64,000 bases of DNA from Chrysoperla carnea (taxonomy: Eukaryota > Arthropoda > Insecta > Neuroptera > Chrysopidae), in NCBI RefSeq assembly GCF_905475395.1, contig NC_058342.1:14728640-14792639 (forward strand), given 5' to 3'. Positions within the stretch are counted from its first letter, which is position 1. Every line of letters begins with the position of its first letter. The notes under the pieces were generated by a model. It was given only the letters and a program-made list of their open reading frames with translations, was not told where the DNA came from and did no database searches. Both the position numbers and the translations under genes were made by a program. Below are positions 1 through 11,775 of the stretch, piece by piece.

Positions 1-113
1 TGTTCTCGAATACAAAATCAACCCTCAAAACTAAGAATTATTATTAGCATTTACATCATTTTAAAATAACAAATCAAACCGTTTTTAATTTTCAAAAGTA
101 AACATTATTTTAG

Positions 114-2977
114 TTTATTTAAATTATATCGACGAGTATTTTATTCAAATATGAAGCTTGCACCGTTCGCATTAAATGAATGGACATTCAAAAATGATAA
201 TTTTAAATCTTTACATGCAATATTGAAACCAGAGGATATTGATAAGTTCTCGGTGAGTATAAATTACAACAGATAATTTAAAATATAATTGAATCAATTT
301 TATGTTAAATTTACAGGTAGATTATTCTGGATGTATAATTTCGGATCATTTGAAAATGCAAAGAGATGGCACAATACGGTATCTGTTAAAAGATAAAAAC
401 TTTTCAGAAGAAACGTTTAACAAACGAATGTTTAATTTAAAAATGTAAGATGTTACTTTGATGTACTTCTATATAATTAATTATTGCATGAATTATTATT
501 AGCATTGGTTATTAGGCTTTTGTCCTAAATTTTAAAAAATGGTTTATATGTTACATTACACCAACAAAGTATTATTAAAAAAAAACAAACTATTTACATT
601 ATAGTCTAGGAGGAATCGGCGCATGAGTACTGAAAACTATTCCACCTCAATTTTTTTATGCGATCGTCTTCAAATTGCCCTCCTAATGATATAAATGCAT
701 GTTGCCATGGCGCAACCCGGTGCCATATTGTTTAAACCGAAATTGTTTAAACAATTGCAAGGAATTGTTATTTTTCAACCGGACAAATTTTTTTTATATC
801 TTTATTGAAATACCAATAAAACAGGTCCTATGACTTTTCACGATAAAGTTAATATTAAAGTGAAACTTTTTATGGGACACTAGCGTTTTGTCATGAGAGT
901 TAACTCGTCGAGCTAACAAAACTGTTAAACTCCTTGTCTCTTTCTTATTACCATTTACTCTAGCAGAGTGAGAGAGGCGGAAAAAATTATATATACATAT
1001 ATATAAATATATGTTCTGTATATGAGTCAAGCAGTATTGATGTTATTTATTTATATAAAATTTAGGACTAGTTTAGACTTGTACAATCTTACGTACGTAG
1101 AAGAGCAAGTAAGTCTCAGTTCATCAGAGAAAGTCGTTGTAACTAGTGTTGCTTTATTTATGGAAATATTTTTTTTTGTAATTGTAATTTAAAATTATTT
1201 TTTGATAAATGAAAATGAATGGACAAAAAACTTCAATTTCAGTCGTTCATCTATAGTTCTTTTCTTTAAAATAGGAAGTTTCACTTGTACGTATATGTAT
1301 ATAGTTTTATGTATATGTAAATAATAGTACGTACGAGTGAAACTTCCGTAGTAATTAATTCGGGATAGTCTGTAGATTTTTCTTGATTTTTATTATAAAT
1401 CATTTTTATTATAATTTCCAGTCAATTTTTCTTTGCTGCAATGTATTTTTTTGTACACTCATTGACAGTTTTTGAATTACATAAAAAGTTTCACTTTTGA
1501 CGCTGTTAGTTTTGGACTGACGCATACATTTTTTTTAAAGATATGAATTTTTAAAGGTTCGAAAAATCTCAAATTTGAGTACTTTCGACCCATGAAAAAT
1601 GTATTTAAAAAAAACATAATGTCTAAGTAATATTTTTTTTTAAATTCTCCCGGTTTAAATTTTTCCGGTTGAAAAATAACAATTTCTTGCAATTGTTTAA
1701 ACAATTTCGGTTTAAACAATATGGCACCGGGTTGCGCCATGGCAACATACATTTATATCATTAGGAGGGCAATTTGAAGACGATCGCATAAAAAAATTGA
1801 GGTGGAATAGTTTTCGGTACTCATGCGCCGATTCCTCCTGGACTATTATGTATTTTGCATTTTAAAATTACCAATTCAAATTTAGTCCTAAACCAGTGTA
1901 GGGTGTAATGGCGTCCTGTATGATATAAGTTCATGACATGCATTCATTTATGTATCTCTATGTCAAAAAAAATGTTCGTTTTAAAACATTTTAAGTGTTA
2001 CTATTATAACATAACATATGATGAGTACGCTTAGAATGTTTTAACTGTGGCAGTTTTTTTTGGAATTAAGTATATATGAATCTTTACAAGAATTTGCAAG
2101 TTATATGTGTTTGTATTTGTAAGCTTACATAGTCTTCCATATGATCTGACGTAGTACCATGAAAGTACATCTGAGTTATGTTTGCTGTCACGTGACCGGA
2201 TGCATAGTTTTGTGAAAATTATTATCTAAAAATATTAATGATCCTTAAATTTTATTAAAATTAACTTTGTATTTTGTTATCTACATTTTATGATTTATTA
2301 TTTGAAACTTTTATTCAACCGATTTATTCTTAGTGGACAAAAGCCTATCAGAAAATACGCGTTGTATTTGCAAAGTATGTTCTGACCACGGTCATTATTG
2401 TAATGATAACAATTCTCTCTGCTTAGCCGACGTGGCTATCAGTAATTGTAAACTCCTGCATTACCATACAAAAGATAAAATAAACTTTAGCAAATTTAAG
2501 TGATTACCTATGACTTTATTATAGCTATGCCAGTTTGACAGAATTTACTTACATAGGAAATGTTTTTTTTAAAAGGACTCCGCATTAAACGTATGGAAAA
2601 TAACTTTCGTCCTCCGAATAAAATTTTTGGAAGTTTGTGAAATGTTAGTTCTTGAAAAGAGGAGGAAATATCCCATGTTCATTAAGCCAAAAAAATTTGG
2701 AAATTGTTCACCTATCTAGTTTACTCGAATTCTTGGTTAAAAATCTCAAAGCCCTTGAACTTTGTAGCAATCGAAACTGTTGTTTTAGTTTTCAAGAGCT
2801 ACGATTTCAGACAGTTTGCCGAAACGCATAAGAATTGTAAGGGGTCCTTTGTTGATATACTTATAATACAAAATTAACAAATTTTTCTTTACTTACAGAA
2901 AATTCTATCTGCATGTTGCGATAATTAGTCTTTTAATTGTTGCTTCTCTTTTAGTCTTGAATCGTTATGTTAGATAG
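114..2977 (+). CDS. Fatty acyl-CoA reductase, 3' end (three exons)
   Basis: Partial gene; the 5' part lies outside the window. Exons predicted at 114-252, 317-444 and 2899-2977, with donors GTGAGT and GTAAGA, acceptors TTTAG, TACAG and TACAG, and phases that agree at each junction. The first two exons match the FAR_C (male-sterility) domain of insect fatty acyl-CoA reductases: an N-E-W-T-F-K-N-D-N block, then a K-P-E-D-x-D-K-F block, then G-T-I-R-Y-L-L-K-D. The last exon encodes one hydrophobic segment (about 20 residues) ending in R-Y-V-R-stop, the usual C-terminal membrane anchor. The family reduces fatty acyl-CoA to fatty alcohol with NADPH at the ER or peroxisome, for waxes or pheromones. 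The NADPH-binding half is not visible. Family call is from remembered motifs; exon joins are inference. Confidence 0.8.
603..1844. mobile_element. Foldback DNA transposon with about 185-bp terminal inverted repeats
   Basis: The left end (AGTCTAGGAGGAATCGGCG) is repeated in reverse complement at the right end, and the match runs inward for about 185 bases with few differences. The flanking pentamer ATTAT at 598-602 and 1845-1849 is a likely target-site duplication. A second palindrome lies inside (about 1275-1349). Short ORFs are only translations of the inverted repeats; no transposase is seen. It sits in the last intron of the reductase gene. Confidence 0.8.
2334..2503 (+). CDS. Small cysteine-rich exon, possibly Kazal-like
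   Basis: After a good acceptor (TTCTTAG, ending at 2333) one frame stays open for 55 residues to a TGA at 2501-2503. It has six cysteines, spaced C-x-C-x2-C-x6-C-x6-C-x8-C, with V-C-S-D-H-G and an N-C-K end, which recalls a Kazal protease-inhibitor domain (V-C-G-S-D-G...Y...C...C). No upstream exon or signal peptide was found. It lies in the last intron of the reductase gene and is out of phase with it. It may be an exon of a nested gene, a relic, or chance. Confidence 0.3.
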
Positions 2978-3663
2978 TATAAACGTTACTTTTAGATGAC
3001 GAATAAAACTAATTGTTCAAATAAATTAATATAATTTTTATTTATTTTTTTCATTTCTCATTTAGCAAGCTAGTTTTTAGATCTTCCATAAAGACCTATC
3101 CATTTTCCATAGTTTTCTTTTTACTAAAACTGGGGAATTCGAAAATTAGTATAATCAGTTAATTCTCTTGTAACCAGTATAAGATATTTGCAGCTGTTCA
3201 CTGAGGCGGTACACAACAAGAAACAAGTATTTGGTGTGTATGGCTGTAGGCAACCGACCTATAACCTAATGATTAATGAATCCAATATTTAAATTTGTTT
3301 CCTACAGTTTCTCACTGGCAGTCTTCTCTCTCATTCATTATATCGCAAGTTTTGAGTTCCGTATACTTAGCAGATAAAATTGTTATTTTTCACTCAAACT
3401 ATTTCCATTCATTTGGGAATCGTTTGGGAGGATTTGGGAATATAATTTTAGAATTTGGGAATTATTAGTTTTCCAGTAATTAATGATTCTTTTTTCAGCG
3501 TCTAGTTAGCAGGTAGGAAATTAAATCCACTTAATTGTTATGTTATTCGAAAGGAAATCATTTGGAAATTACGATAAACACGGTTTCAGAGTTTGGGAAT
3601 GTATATGTTATGTTAATTAACCGTATACCTGAACCATTAATTGTTATATAGCAGTATGGCGCC
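2978..3663. other. Intergenic, no gene seen
   Basis: AT-rich spacer after the reductase gene. A TTTGGGAAT motif recurs loosely between about 3414 and 3600; otherwise nothing is recognised. Confidence 0.5.
3002..3007 (+). promoter_or_regulatory. Poly(A) signal AATAAA of the reductase gene
   Basis: A canonical AATAAA lies 25 bases after the predicted stop codon, which supports the last exon. Confidence 0.55.
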
Positions 3664-4650
3664 AAGTTACCATAGGTTCTATGGGTCATTTAACGTCAAA
3701 AAGATTCATTGTGATTTTTTCGTAAACTTCTTCGTTTTCGAGATATTAACAGTTTAATGTTTGGAAAAACTCCAAAAAGGTCATTTTAAAAGCTAAAAAA
3801 CGGTGCATAAAATTATATTTTTGAGATTATCAAAATTCTAAAAAAATATTTGAACATCCTTTATGAATTTCAGAAGAATAATTACAGATTCTTTAGTTCT
3901 AAAGCCTCAACTTTTAAAACTGTCAAAAACGCGGGCTTCCAATTTGATGACGTAATATCGGGATCATTACACGAAATAACACAAATAAGTTTGAGAGATA
4001 TATTCATAGACAACTAATTATAATAAATACTTATTATCTATGGATATATTATACCCAGCTGTCTACACTGAATTGACTGATGGCCTATGGTTCATATATG
4101 GTTCATATCGATATGAATCACATCAGGGCTTGCCCATGTTTTAGGTCACGTGATATACAGTTTACAAATTACGATTTTTAATTTTAATATTTTAAAAGAA
4201 AAATGTGCGTTTATGACTCGAAATCAGAATATTTAAGTACATTTTTACATAAATTTTAACTTTTTTCAAATTTCATGATTTATTTTTGACTAACGATAAT
4301 ACCCTATTCTTATTAATAAAAGTGTGTAAGACCGAAATATTTAGTATCTCTGTCTTACTTATTGTTAATAATGGTAATTAAACATCTTTTTAAGAATTGA
4401 AAAATGAGCCTCTAGAATGAAGTAACCTGTATTACTCTTCAGAACTTTATTAAAAGATGTTCAAACATTATTATAGAATTATGATAAACTCAAAAATCTA
4501 ATTTTATGCCCCGTTTTTTAGCTTTTAAAATGGCCTTTTTGGAGTTTTTTCAAACATTAAACTGTCAATGTCTCGAAAAAGAAGAAGTTTACGAAAAAAT
4601 CACAAAGAGTCTTTTCGACGTTAAATGACCCATAGAACCTATGGTAACTT
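3664..4650. mobile_element. Foldback DNA element, about 140-bp inverted repeats
   Basis: Starts AAGTTACCATAGGTTCTATG and ends with its reverse complement; the arms match for about 140 bases (inner part 3700-3810 against 4500-4630). Its middle (about 3920-4310) is a second repeat family that recurs at 10370-10760 and, inverted, at about 41110-41263. No transposase. Confidence 0.7.
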
Positions 4651-5389
4651 TTACTTAGTTCAAAAAATGTCATCTAACTGGTGGTTATGCAAAAATTGGA
4701 CCAATAGGGTTTCTGGCAAGATCCACAGCATAAATCTATACGCTTTTCTAAACAAGAATCAATTGACAAAATGCGGTACTCATATTTTGCAAACTCAACC
4801 CCATACAGCGCCTGCTCTAGGAGGAGTTCACACAGTAGTTGACAACACTAACAAGTATATGCAAGTTATTTTAACAATTATCTCACAATCAGTTGTAATA
4901 AGATATCTGAACTTGTTTTACTTATTATTATAAAAGTTGCTTAAAACTTGCATTCTACGAACGCATATAATAAAAAAAACGTGACTAAACAATTTTCGTT
5001 CATAAAAACAAAGACAAATTTTGTGAACACGTGAGTTTTTTGATTAATAACACATCAAAAAAAAAAAAAGTTAAAAAAACTAAAAAAAAAATAAAAAAAA
5101 CACGCTTGATTACACTAACAAGTGGATAATTAATAATTAGTTCAAGGATTTTTTTTTTAAGTTTGCTGATTTGACAGATAGGTATCGAACATCCCACGCT
5201 TTGAATTTAACATTACAATTTAAATTTTAGTACATTAAAGCGTGTTTTTTAGTTTGTTTAAACTATAATTTATAATGTGAATGGGTTTTAATCTGATAAG
5301 TTAATATTAAGTACATCTAATACAACGGAAAATGTGGAAAAGTGGTGGAATAGCTCCGATTTCAAAAATTCTTGTTTGTATGTCTTCCT
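4651..5389. other. Intergenic, no gene seen
   Basis: AT-rich with A-runs near 5055-5100. Nothing is recognised. Confidence 0.5.
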
Positions 5390-6330
5390 TAGACCTTCAG
5401 GAACATTCAGCCGCTCTAACATCTGCATAGTAGAGAAACTGAGGGTAGATTTTGCACCCTCAAAGTACTCTAAATAGTAAAAGTCAAAAAAATCAAAATT
5501 TCACCCCGGAAATCGTCTCCCGAGGGTTTTGTGGTCGCTGATCATGAATTCAAGGTTAAAAAGCAACTGAACATGGTTGCAACCCCACTAAAACTATCCC
5601 TAGAAATGACAGAAAAAAAATTTAACTAAAAATGACAGAAATAATAGAAAGAAAAATAATAGTTCAGAAACAGAACTGGAGGAAAGTTACGATGAAGAGG
5701 GACCCACCAATCCTGCATCAGAAATTCTTGAATCCGATTTAGATTACGATTAATGTCAATAATATGTGTAAGTTACTATATGTACACAATTTTCTTTCAT
5801 GAAATGAAAATAACTTAAAAAACGATTTAAATACACTCGTAATTTATTTTTACAATTTTTGACTACATTGAATCCAAAATTCGCACGCATATCATTTTGG
5901 ACTATTTGGACAAAAAAATTTCTAGGGGTTGTTTTAATGAGTGGTGCAACTATCTTAAGTACTTTTTGACCTCGGATTTGTGATCATCGACCCTAAAAAT
6001 CCTCGAGAGACGACATCTGAGGAGAAATTGTTAGTTAAAATTTTTTTCTGTTATTTTTAGGGGTGATTTTTATGGAGGTGCAACTACATTCAGTTGCTTT
6101 TTGACCTCAAATTCATTATTAGCAACTTCGAAAACCGTCGAGAGACAATTTCTGAGATGAAATTCAGAATTTTCTAAATTTTATTATCATTTTCACTTCT
6201 AGGAGTAGTTTTAATGGAGTTGCAATCATATTCAGTTGATTTTTAATCTTGAATTCATTGTTACTACTTCGAATACTTTGAGGGTGGAAAAACTACCCTC
6301 ATTTTCTCATTTTAGTCTCATATCGTTGTT
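5390..6330. repeat. Foldback element with internal tandem units
   Basis: The segment ACTGAGGGTAG...ACCCTCAAAGTACTC near 5440 is repeated in reverse complement near 6270-6300. The right half has three degenerate tandem units of roughly 150 bases, each containing the sense TTTTAATGGAGTTGCAAC...TTTTTGACCTCGAATTC and a CGAGAGAC box; one inverted unit is at about 5500-5600. Probable transposon or satellite relic. Confidence 0.5.
5610..5753 (+). pseudogene. Acidic C-terminal coding remnant, unrecognised
   Basis: An open frame of 47 residues after GACAG (a possible acceptor) begins basic (D-R-N-N-R-K-K) and ends in a strongly acidic tail (E-L-E-E-S-Y-D-E-E-G ... E-S-D-L-D-Y-D-stop). It has no start codon and lies inside the foldback element. 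It could be the captured last exon of a gene or of a transposase. Not recognised. Confidence 0.2.
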
Positions 6331-6770
6331 TACTTAAGCAAGGATTGATTCAAATTATGGATATTTGCTTAGAAAATCGGATTAAGTTTTCAATCGACTT
6401 AATTTGTTCTCTGTTATTGGATTTTTTGATGGTAAAAAAAGTGTTATTCACTACAGCTTTGAGACGAATAATAATGTGTAATATTGGAAATTAAATTATA
6501 GATGAGAATTTTTTTTGGTGAAAGAAAAATTAAAAATTATTTATAAATTTATATTTGTGATTCCAAAAATTTTATTGTTTTACAACAAAAAACAATTTAC
6601 GTAAGTTCTTTTTGTACCTCAGTGTACACACTGCTTTTAAAGAGTGTTCGTAGAAAATGATAGTCTTACAATACTGTAAGACTAAGTCTTTTCTTTACTA
6701 CTTACACCCAGTGTAATAGACCTAGACAAGAACAAATTTGTGTACATAATTTATTTATTATTTGAATTAT

Positions 6771-8251
6771 TTATCTGCGTCCAACGCATCCTGGGTTGTA
6801 GTTGATCTCTACTGGGACGGTTTGAGTGTTGGTGATTTGATTGTTATTTGGGTATCCTGCTGATCCACCAATGTATGAGGGTTGTTGAACATATTGAGCA
6901 ACTGGTAAGATTTGTTGAGCACTTGGGTAGCTTACAACTTGATTGTAAACTGGTAAAGTCTGAAAAATAAAAATAAATTTTGATTAAATTCTCAGTTATT
7001 CTCGGTTCTTTTATTTTAGTCTTAAGGAGGGCTCGTACCATTTTAAATAAAATAAAAAAAAAAAAAAAGATAAAATAAAAGAAAAACTGTTGATAATTAC
7101 TTAACAAATAGTACCAAAAAATTTGAATGTTTTACTTTCCCCTAAAACGAAATATAAACAAAACATATTCCCAGCTTTAGACTGTTAAATGATATTTCAT
7201 AAGAAATGGCACAGGACGTTTCCAAAAAATAAGCAAGTAAAGTATTGTCCAATCAATATTTCTGCGTTTGAAAAAGTATGACTTTCTAGATTAGAAAATT
7301 TATAAAAAAAAGTGACCAAAAGTGTGGCTTTTAAATATTATTTAGAATCTTTAAGTTGGCAATAACCATTTTTTCCACAGACTTATAAATAAAATATGTG
7401 ATCATATAGACCAATTGTTGATGTTATGCATAATAATTGTATATATGGGCTAGATTTGTATAAGCGAACGATTTGTATGTAACGTTTTATAATATATTAG
7501 GCTGTAGCTAATATTAAAAGATTTCAATACTGATATCAAAGAGCATAGGATAGAGGAGAAGCAGCCCATATGAGCTAATGTAAAATCGTAGTATACGAGT
7601 TTCAGCGCCTCTACCGAGTCAGGCTTTCAAACTTAATAGTTAATGGTCACCCCCGCAAAGTAGTTAAACTTAATAGCCATACCCGCAAAGGCCTACAAAC
7701 TTAATAGTTGATCGCCTCAGACTCCAGATGTCACTTATAATTATACTTCTGCTTCTTGTCTATCCTATAGTCTTTGACTGATATAAACAAATTACCTGTG
7801 CAATGGTGGAGTATGGAAGTGTGGATAATCCATTTACATTGTTTACGATATTGGAACCAAATCCGTTTCCAACGAGTCCAACATTGCTAATTACACCTGG
7901 ATATGAACCAACAGTTTGTACTTGAGAGCTACCAATGTTATTGATATAGTTCACTGGTCCTGACTGTAAAATTAAAAAACAGATTGGTTTCTTTGCAAGT
8001 TTTCTTTGGAAAGAAAATTAGAGAATTTTCTGGAATTTTGATAAGAATTTTTTTATTTTTCAAATAGTTACCTGTACGGGGTATACTTGATTAGCGCCAT
8101 TGTCTCTTAAATAAGTAAATGAACCTTGATTTCCGAACGGGAAACCATTTTGATCGTTATCTCTTAAGTAACTCAATGGTGTTGCCACTGATAAAACAGT
8201 GCAACAAGCTACTGTTACCAACAATGAAGTACAAACTTGTTTGAATGCCAT
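6771..8251 (-). CDS. Secreted N/Q-rich repeat protein, family copy 1
   Basis: Three exons on the minus strand: 8072-8251, 7796-7963 and 6771-6959, all introns phase 0 with GTAACT/GTAATT donors and ACAG/TCAG acceptors; 178 residues. Residues 1-25 form a signal peptide (M-A-F-K-Q-V-C ... A-T-P). Exon 1 adds two Y-L-R-D-N repeats around an F-P-F-G-N-Q core. Exon 2 is G/N/V-rich (S-G-P-V-N-Y-I-N-N...). Exon 3 is Q/P/Y-rich and ends P-V-E-I-N-Y-N-P-G-C-V-G-R-R. No domain is recognised; low complexity and secretion suggest a structural or surface protein, but that is inference. A TATA box lies 80 bases upstream and an AATAAA follows the stop. Near-identical to copy 2. Confidence 0.75.
7537..7776. 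mobile_element. 240-bp hAT-type MITE in intron 2 of copy 1
   Basis: Ends CAAAGAGCATAGGATAGA and, in reverse complement, CAAAGACTATAGGATAGA. It is flanked by a perfect 8-bp duplication ACTGATAT (7529-7536 and 7777-7784). The duplicated locus at about 22739-22746 has the site once and no insert, so the element arrived after the gene duplication. The 8-bp duplication points to the hAT superfamily. Confidence 0.9.
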
Positions 8252-8330
8252 TGTTAATAATTTTTATTAAATTTTTGTTAAATAATTTAATTATTTTGAT
8301 TTTAGTATAAAGTTCATTTGCTTTGCAGTC

Positions 8331-8340
8331 TTTTTATATA
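8331..8340 (-). promoter_or_regulatory. TATA box of copy 1
   Basis: TATATAAAAA on the minus strand, about 80 bases before the start codon. The same box and surrounding bases occur before copies 2, 3 and 4. Confidence 0.65.
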
Positions 8341-8523
8341 AAACTATGAACAAAAAAATTGTTTAACCAAAATAATTTTCGTGATGATAAATAAAAAACC
8401 GTCTGATTATGAGTTGATATAATATTTTGACATGTTTAAATATATCAATTACTTTGAAAATTTTTTGTTTTTTATCAAGAACTAACAAAAAACATTGTTT
8501 TCTTAAAATATCATAGCTTACTT

Positions 8524-9283
8524 CATGGGCGTCGCCAAAGAAGGGCAGGTAGGGACAGCTGCCACCCTCTAGAAATTCCCAAAAAATGATTCAAAGTCCA
8601 CTCATTTGATTTAAAACTGTAATAATAAACTGGATTCAAACTTTTATTTTCATTGATCAAATCTCTTTTCAGGTAAATTAATGAGAAAATAGGTTCCATT
8701 TTAAAATACAACCATTTTCGCGTTATTATTTTTACTTGTATGATTTCAAAATATTCATTAATGATGTGACTAGTCTGTTTGTTAAACGTTGCCCAGTCAT
8801 TTTTATTGGCTGATTATAAAAAAAAATCGCTTTATCCTTAATAGATTACCCACAATGCTGCTGTAAAAATAAGTTAGCGACCTAAAAGTTAGCATGAATT
8901 CAATAGCATGAATGATGAATAGAATGATATAATTGAAGTTTTAGAGTAATTTGCTAGATAACAGTCGGTTTGCCTGTCACTGTAATCGGAATAAGCAGCT
9001 ATTGAGGGTTGTTTTGCATAAGATAATGAAGAAATTTAATTAATGTAATCTTCCTTAAAAAATTTTACGATTGCTTTATCTAAATTCCAAAGAATCATCA
9101 TTAAGAAAAATGTACGATTTCTAAATCGGTCAAATGAAGTCACATGCATAAGAAAAGCGCAAAAATTCTGTTTACTCTTTTTAGCAATTTCAGCAAATGT
9201 CCATTATAAATTTTTTTCTCATCATTAATATTCTGTATCTTTCAGGTTTCCCTCCTCTTACCTATTGACTGGCGACGCCCCTG
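8524..9283. mobile_element. hAT-like non-autonomous element (760 bp)
   Basis: Starts CATGGGCGTCGCCA and ends TGGCGACGCCCCTG, flanked by a perfect 8-bp duplication GCTTACTT (8516-8523 and 9284-9291). No transposase ORF. A copy at the same place in the duplicated unit (23487-24257) shows that it inserted before the duplication. Confidence 0.85.
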
Positions 9284-9609
9284 GCTTACTTAGCCTTAAA
9301 CTATCCTCACACGGCTGGTCCCATGCTGGCAAAAAGAGCAGAGTTTAGATAAACCATTCGCCCGCCAAATATATTGACGGATTTTCAATAAAAATAAAAT
9401 TGTTTTTGTTTTTTTTTTTTTTTTTCATCAATATTATTTTTATTTACTCCTCAGGCGACTAATATATTGATCTATATCGATATTGATTCGATAATTTTGA
9501 TCTCCTGAGATAAACTATATTTTTTGTTGTGTTTAATATTTTTGTTTCAAAATACTCCTCAAACGATCAAAATATTGATCAAAATCGATACTAGCTCAAT
9601 AGGTAATAT

Positions 9610-10369
9610 TTTTGCCGAGTTTGACTCGGAAAAACTCGGAGAGTCTTTTCTCAAAAATTGTGCTATTCGTTTTTAAAGAAACTTAAATTTTTATCAATTT
9701 ATCTAATTTTTACATTCCATAGTCATTTCAAGTTATAAAAATTTATTTTTAATTTTATAATTAATGTGCTATGGAATGTAAAACCCGGACAAATTGAAAA
9801 TTTTATAGAGTTATGTATATTCAAATATTTCAATAAACTGGTTATAATTTTGAGAGTAGATCAAAATAATGAAAAAATTAAAAATGCAAATTTTGCCATG
9901 GAAATCAGTAAATGGATATAAAAAAATATTCCTAGCAACTGTTCATAATAGTTTTTTTCGATACCTGTAACCATCTCTGAAACTAGGCAAAATATTTAAG
10001 TAGCTTAAAATATGTGACCGTTCACCCGTATGATTTTGCAAAATTTTAAATCCATATTAATATAAATAATGAAAATATCAGGTTGTTTTCATCTTAAATG
10101 CTACACCCTGTATAGTTTTTCCCTGAACTATAGGAAAACATTAAAAATCATTTCTTTTCAAAACATCTCAAAAACAGACGAATGATTTACAATTTATAAC
10201 CATTCAAAATTATTAAAATTTTTATGGTTTTCAATAGGGTATTCTACTATTTTTGAAAAAGTACTTCAAAATGCTGATTTTGCTAATAAAAAGCCACAAA
10301 AAATTTATTTCGAAAAAATACACACGCTCTCTTGCCAAAAACTAAAATTAAATTTTAAACCTTTTTTAA
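9610..10369. other. AT-rich spacer
   Basis: No ORF or recognised element. Confidence 0.5.
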
Positions 10370-10760
10370 ACTGTAAAAAACGCGGGCTTCCAATTTGATG
10401 ACGTAATATGGGTGTCACTATACGAAATAACACAAATAAGTTTGTAAGATATATTCATAGACATCTGATTATAATATAAAAGTAAATACTTATCTATGTA
10501 TATATTATACCCAACTGTCTACACTCAACTAACTGATGGTCTATGACTAATACCGCTATGACATCACAGCAGGGCTTACCCGCGTTTTAGGTCACGTGAT
10601 ATACAGTTTAAAAATTACGATTTTTAATTTTAATATTTTAAAAGAAAAATGTACTTTTATGACTCGAAATCAGAATATTTAAGTATATTTTGACATAAAT
10701 TTTAACTGTTTTCAAATTTCATAATGTATTTTTGACTAACGATAATGCCCTATTGTTTTA
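10370..10760. repeat. Dispersed repeat shared with 3920-4310
   Basis: Begins near AAACGCGGGCTTCCAATTTG and ends near TTTTTGACTAACGATAATGC. It is a close copy of the core of the foldback element at 3664-4650; a shorter inverted copy lies at about 41110-41263. Non-coding. Confidence 0.75.
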
Positions 10761-11239
10761 AATTGTTTTTTCTTAAGCTGGGCTAGAAAGAACTAAAATC
10801 AGTTCATTCGTTCAGCAGCTACGATGCCACAGAAAGATATGCAGATACATAAATACACAGACACGTTAAATTTATCATTTTGTGGCCTAATCTAATTTCG
10901 GGTGGCTTTAACAATACTAGACAAGATTGGAATGAAGAAGTATTCGTAAAATCTCCCCTACGAGAACAGCAGTAATAGGTACCAGCTCGAAATAATAAAA
11001 TTTCAAGTCAAACCCATGGGAAAAATATCATATCCTGTATGTTGTTTATTTTAGCAAAAAAAAAAAAACTTGACATACACTTGATGCTCGAAAAATAAGT
11101 TTTGTCAAGAAAAATTCTTGGAACAAAAAATATTTGATTCATAGACACACATATATTAAGCAGACATTTAATTCCACCAGTAAATTGTAAACTTGTAAAA
11201 TTATCTTTATTTGGATGTGTAAACCAACGAATTAACAGA
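10761..11239. other. AT-rich spacer
   Basis: No gene or recognised repeat. Confidence 0.5.
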
Positions 11240-11775
11240 TGAGCGTAATTACTATTATCAACTTGTATCTATGCGATAGTAGTGAACGAAAATTTCATCC
11301 AAAACTTCTTTATAAACTAGATTATTTGAATATTTAAATGAAAGCGCGTTTAAAATGTTCCTACAGTGCTACTCTCTACAGGCCAAGCATTATTACTAAC
11401 ATATATTATATACATATGTGATAGGGACGTCCAAATGTTTAATAATTAATAAAATATTTTTATTTTGTATTAATCAATGAAAATTACTACAATATAAAAA
11501 TTATTTTGATGATTACCTTGAAAAATAAATAATTAATCTTTAAAATTGTCCTAAGAATTAATTAAATTGTATAAATTAAATTAAATAAATCTTGTACAAC
11601 CCTTGTTTATAGCTGGATCAGTAAAAAACTTTAAAAATATTTTAACCAATTAAAACGTTTGATTCTAAACGTTATTCATTTGTTTGAAATAGTTAATTGT
11701 TTAACATAGCATCGTATTTTTAAGAAGAAGAACTGAATTTGTTAAAGAATATTTTGATAGATTTTAAAAGGAAAA

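Larger units (their letters stand above)
6478..9609. repeat. Direct segmental duplication, unit A1
   Basis: About 3.1 kb matching 21714-24575 in the same orientation with few substitutions. It holds secreted-protein copy 1, its promoter and a hAT-like element. The main length difference is the 240-bp MITE found only here. Confidence 0.9.

Noticed and set aside
794-1752. Short ORFs of 78 and 91 codons
   Set aside because: They lie in the inverted repeats and middle of the foldback element 603-1844 and show no protein-like pattern.
2334-2419. Alternative hydrophobic last exon for the reductase
   Set aside because: The frame that looks hydrophobic needs phase 0, but the preceding exon ends in phase 2; the exon at 2899 fits better.
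6844-7107. Frame extending exon 3 of copy 1 into the intron (also 22082-22390)
   Set aside because: Reads the opposite frame across the exon and an A-rich intron; the spliced model with phase-0 junctions explains the sequence.
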